Part shown: positions 63,807-64,000 of the stretch, in pieces | Layout: the number at the start of each line of letters is the position of its first letter | Position numbering within the stretch: the first letter of the stretch is position 1 | From: an uncultured Saprospiraceae bacterium | GTDB taxonomy: Bacteria > Bacteroidota > Bacteroidia > Chitinophagales > Saprospiraceae | Length of the DNA: 64,000 nt | NCBI GenBank assembly: GCA_937139495.1 | Contig: CAKZQC010000048.1 | Location: forward strand, 20,404 to 84,403 | Direction: 5' to 3' | Program-made: the position numbers and the translations under genes | The notes under the pieces: generated by a model | Databases searched by the model: none | Told to the model about the DNA's origin: nothing | Seen by the model: only the letters and a program-made list of their open reading frames with translations

Positions 63807-64000
63807 TTAGTTGGTGCGGGCATAGTCCGTTCTATCTTTGAGCAGTTGCAATCCACTTTGCCATTCGCTCAAAGTAGGGGCATCATCATGCAGCAATGCA
63901 GCCTCCTCTGTGGCGGCTCTTATTTGAGCAGTCCACTTATCCAACTGGTCATGTACTGATTGTTGAGAGAAAGGTCCTGCTATAAATCGTGCTTTGGCTT
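63807..64000 (-). CDS. Second CotH-like gene, 3' end only (window edge)
   Basis: The window cuts this minus-strand gene at its 5' side. The visible C-terminal 64 residues are nearly the same as those of the CotH-like lipoprotein at 62415-63776, ending in a DRTDYARTN-type tail, with long blocks of identical DNA. It is therefore a recent tandem duplicate. Only its 3' part can be described here. Confidence 0.85.
   Translation of the reverse strand, partial: AKARFIAGPFSQQSVHDQLDKWTAQIRAATEEAALLHDDAPTLSEWQSGLQLLKDRTDYARTN

Noticed and set aside
1..64000. tRNA, rRNA or other structured RNA genes
   Set aside because: I scanned by eye for T-arm (GTTCRA) words and rRNA-like conserved blocks and found none in a plausible context; a tRNAscan/Rfam run would settle it.

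Overview
The window comes from a bacterial chromosome of the phylum Bacteroidota. The evidence is a type IX secretion C-terminal sorting domain (55354-57750), a TonB-dependent receptor with an N-terminal carboxypeptidase-regulatory-like domain (49710-52361), a PorG-like DUF6089 protein (61552-62406), a Bacteroidota-type LptE (44127-44639), a fused MurF-alanine racemase (59073-61505), and several promoters of the form TTTG-N17-23-TAnnTTTG. Composition is AT-rich. The class Saprospiria (Aureispira/Saprospira-like) is a guess from the overall look and was not tested. I saw no rRNA, tRNA, CRISPR array, integrase or transposase gene.

Layout. 1-8.5 kb: a window-truncated lipoprotein, two paralogous 4-TM proteins, an LPG-synthase-like flippase, an FtsX-type permease with a long His-rich repeat, recF, a GT2 glycosyltransferase and two exported unknowns. 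8.6-13.6 kb: pdxH, a Big_2 surface lipoprotein, a MarR-AlkD pair, and a lipoprotein that is mostly a helix-turn-helix, divergent from a LexA/S24-type repressor. 13.7-20.7 kb: a thiamine cluster (thiE, thiD, tenI-like), DUF748, a CYTH protein, a TcmP-like orphan, a DUF4197 lipoprotein and tandem folB genes, one with a Cys4 extension. 20.7-30.2 kb: an S9 peptidase, a DEAD-box helicase, lpd, a glycosyltransferase, gmhA and a TMTC-like membrane TPR protein. 30.4-33.5 kb: a VWA / CIA30 / MoxR-like AAA+ operon. 33.5-34.4 kb: a gene-free stretch holding a 457-bp mobile element. 34.4-43 kb: ndk, GT4, TauE, an ankyrin-like lipoprotein, a DUF1905/YdeI-like gene, a GH113-like lipoprotein, two lipocalin-like genes and an M1 peptidase. 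43.2-55.3 kb: a nitrilase-type amidase, lptE, small membrane proteins, a gamma-carbonic-anhydrase-like protein, rseP, DUF2809, a TonB receptor, lipB, a PGI/PMI and a YraN protein. 55.3-64 kb: a T9SS-exported M14 carboxypeptidase, a desaturase, murF-alr, a DUF6089/PorG-like protein and tandem CotH lipoproteins.

Most of this is core metabolism and envelope biology: LPS (gmhA, lptE, glycosyltransferases), peptidoglycan (murF-alr), lipoate (lipB, used by the lpd-containing dehydrogenase complexes), and thiamine, folate and B6 cofactors. The most unusual material is non-coding or architectural. (i) A 457-bp MITE-like element has perfect 16-bp inverted ends and 7-bp target duplications, and an empty copy of its host repeat lies 20 kb away. 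Its two internal hairpins differ by a compensatory base-pair change. (ii) A second palindromic element occurs as 80-bp and 161-bp forms. (iii) A predicted lipoprotein carries an XRE-type HTH domain. (iv) A permease has six 33-bp units coding a His/Asp-rich loop. (v) A CIA30 protein sits between a VWA protein and its AAA+ partner.
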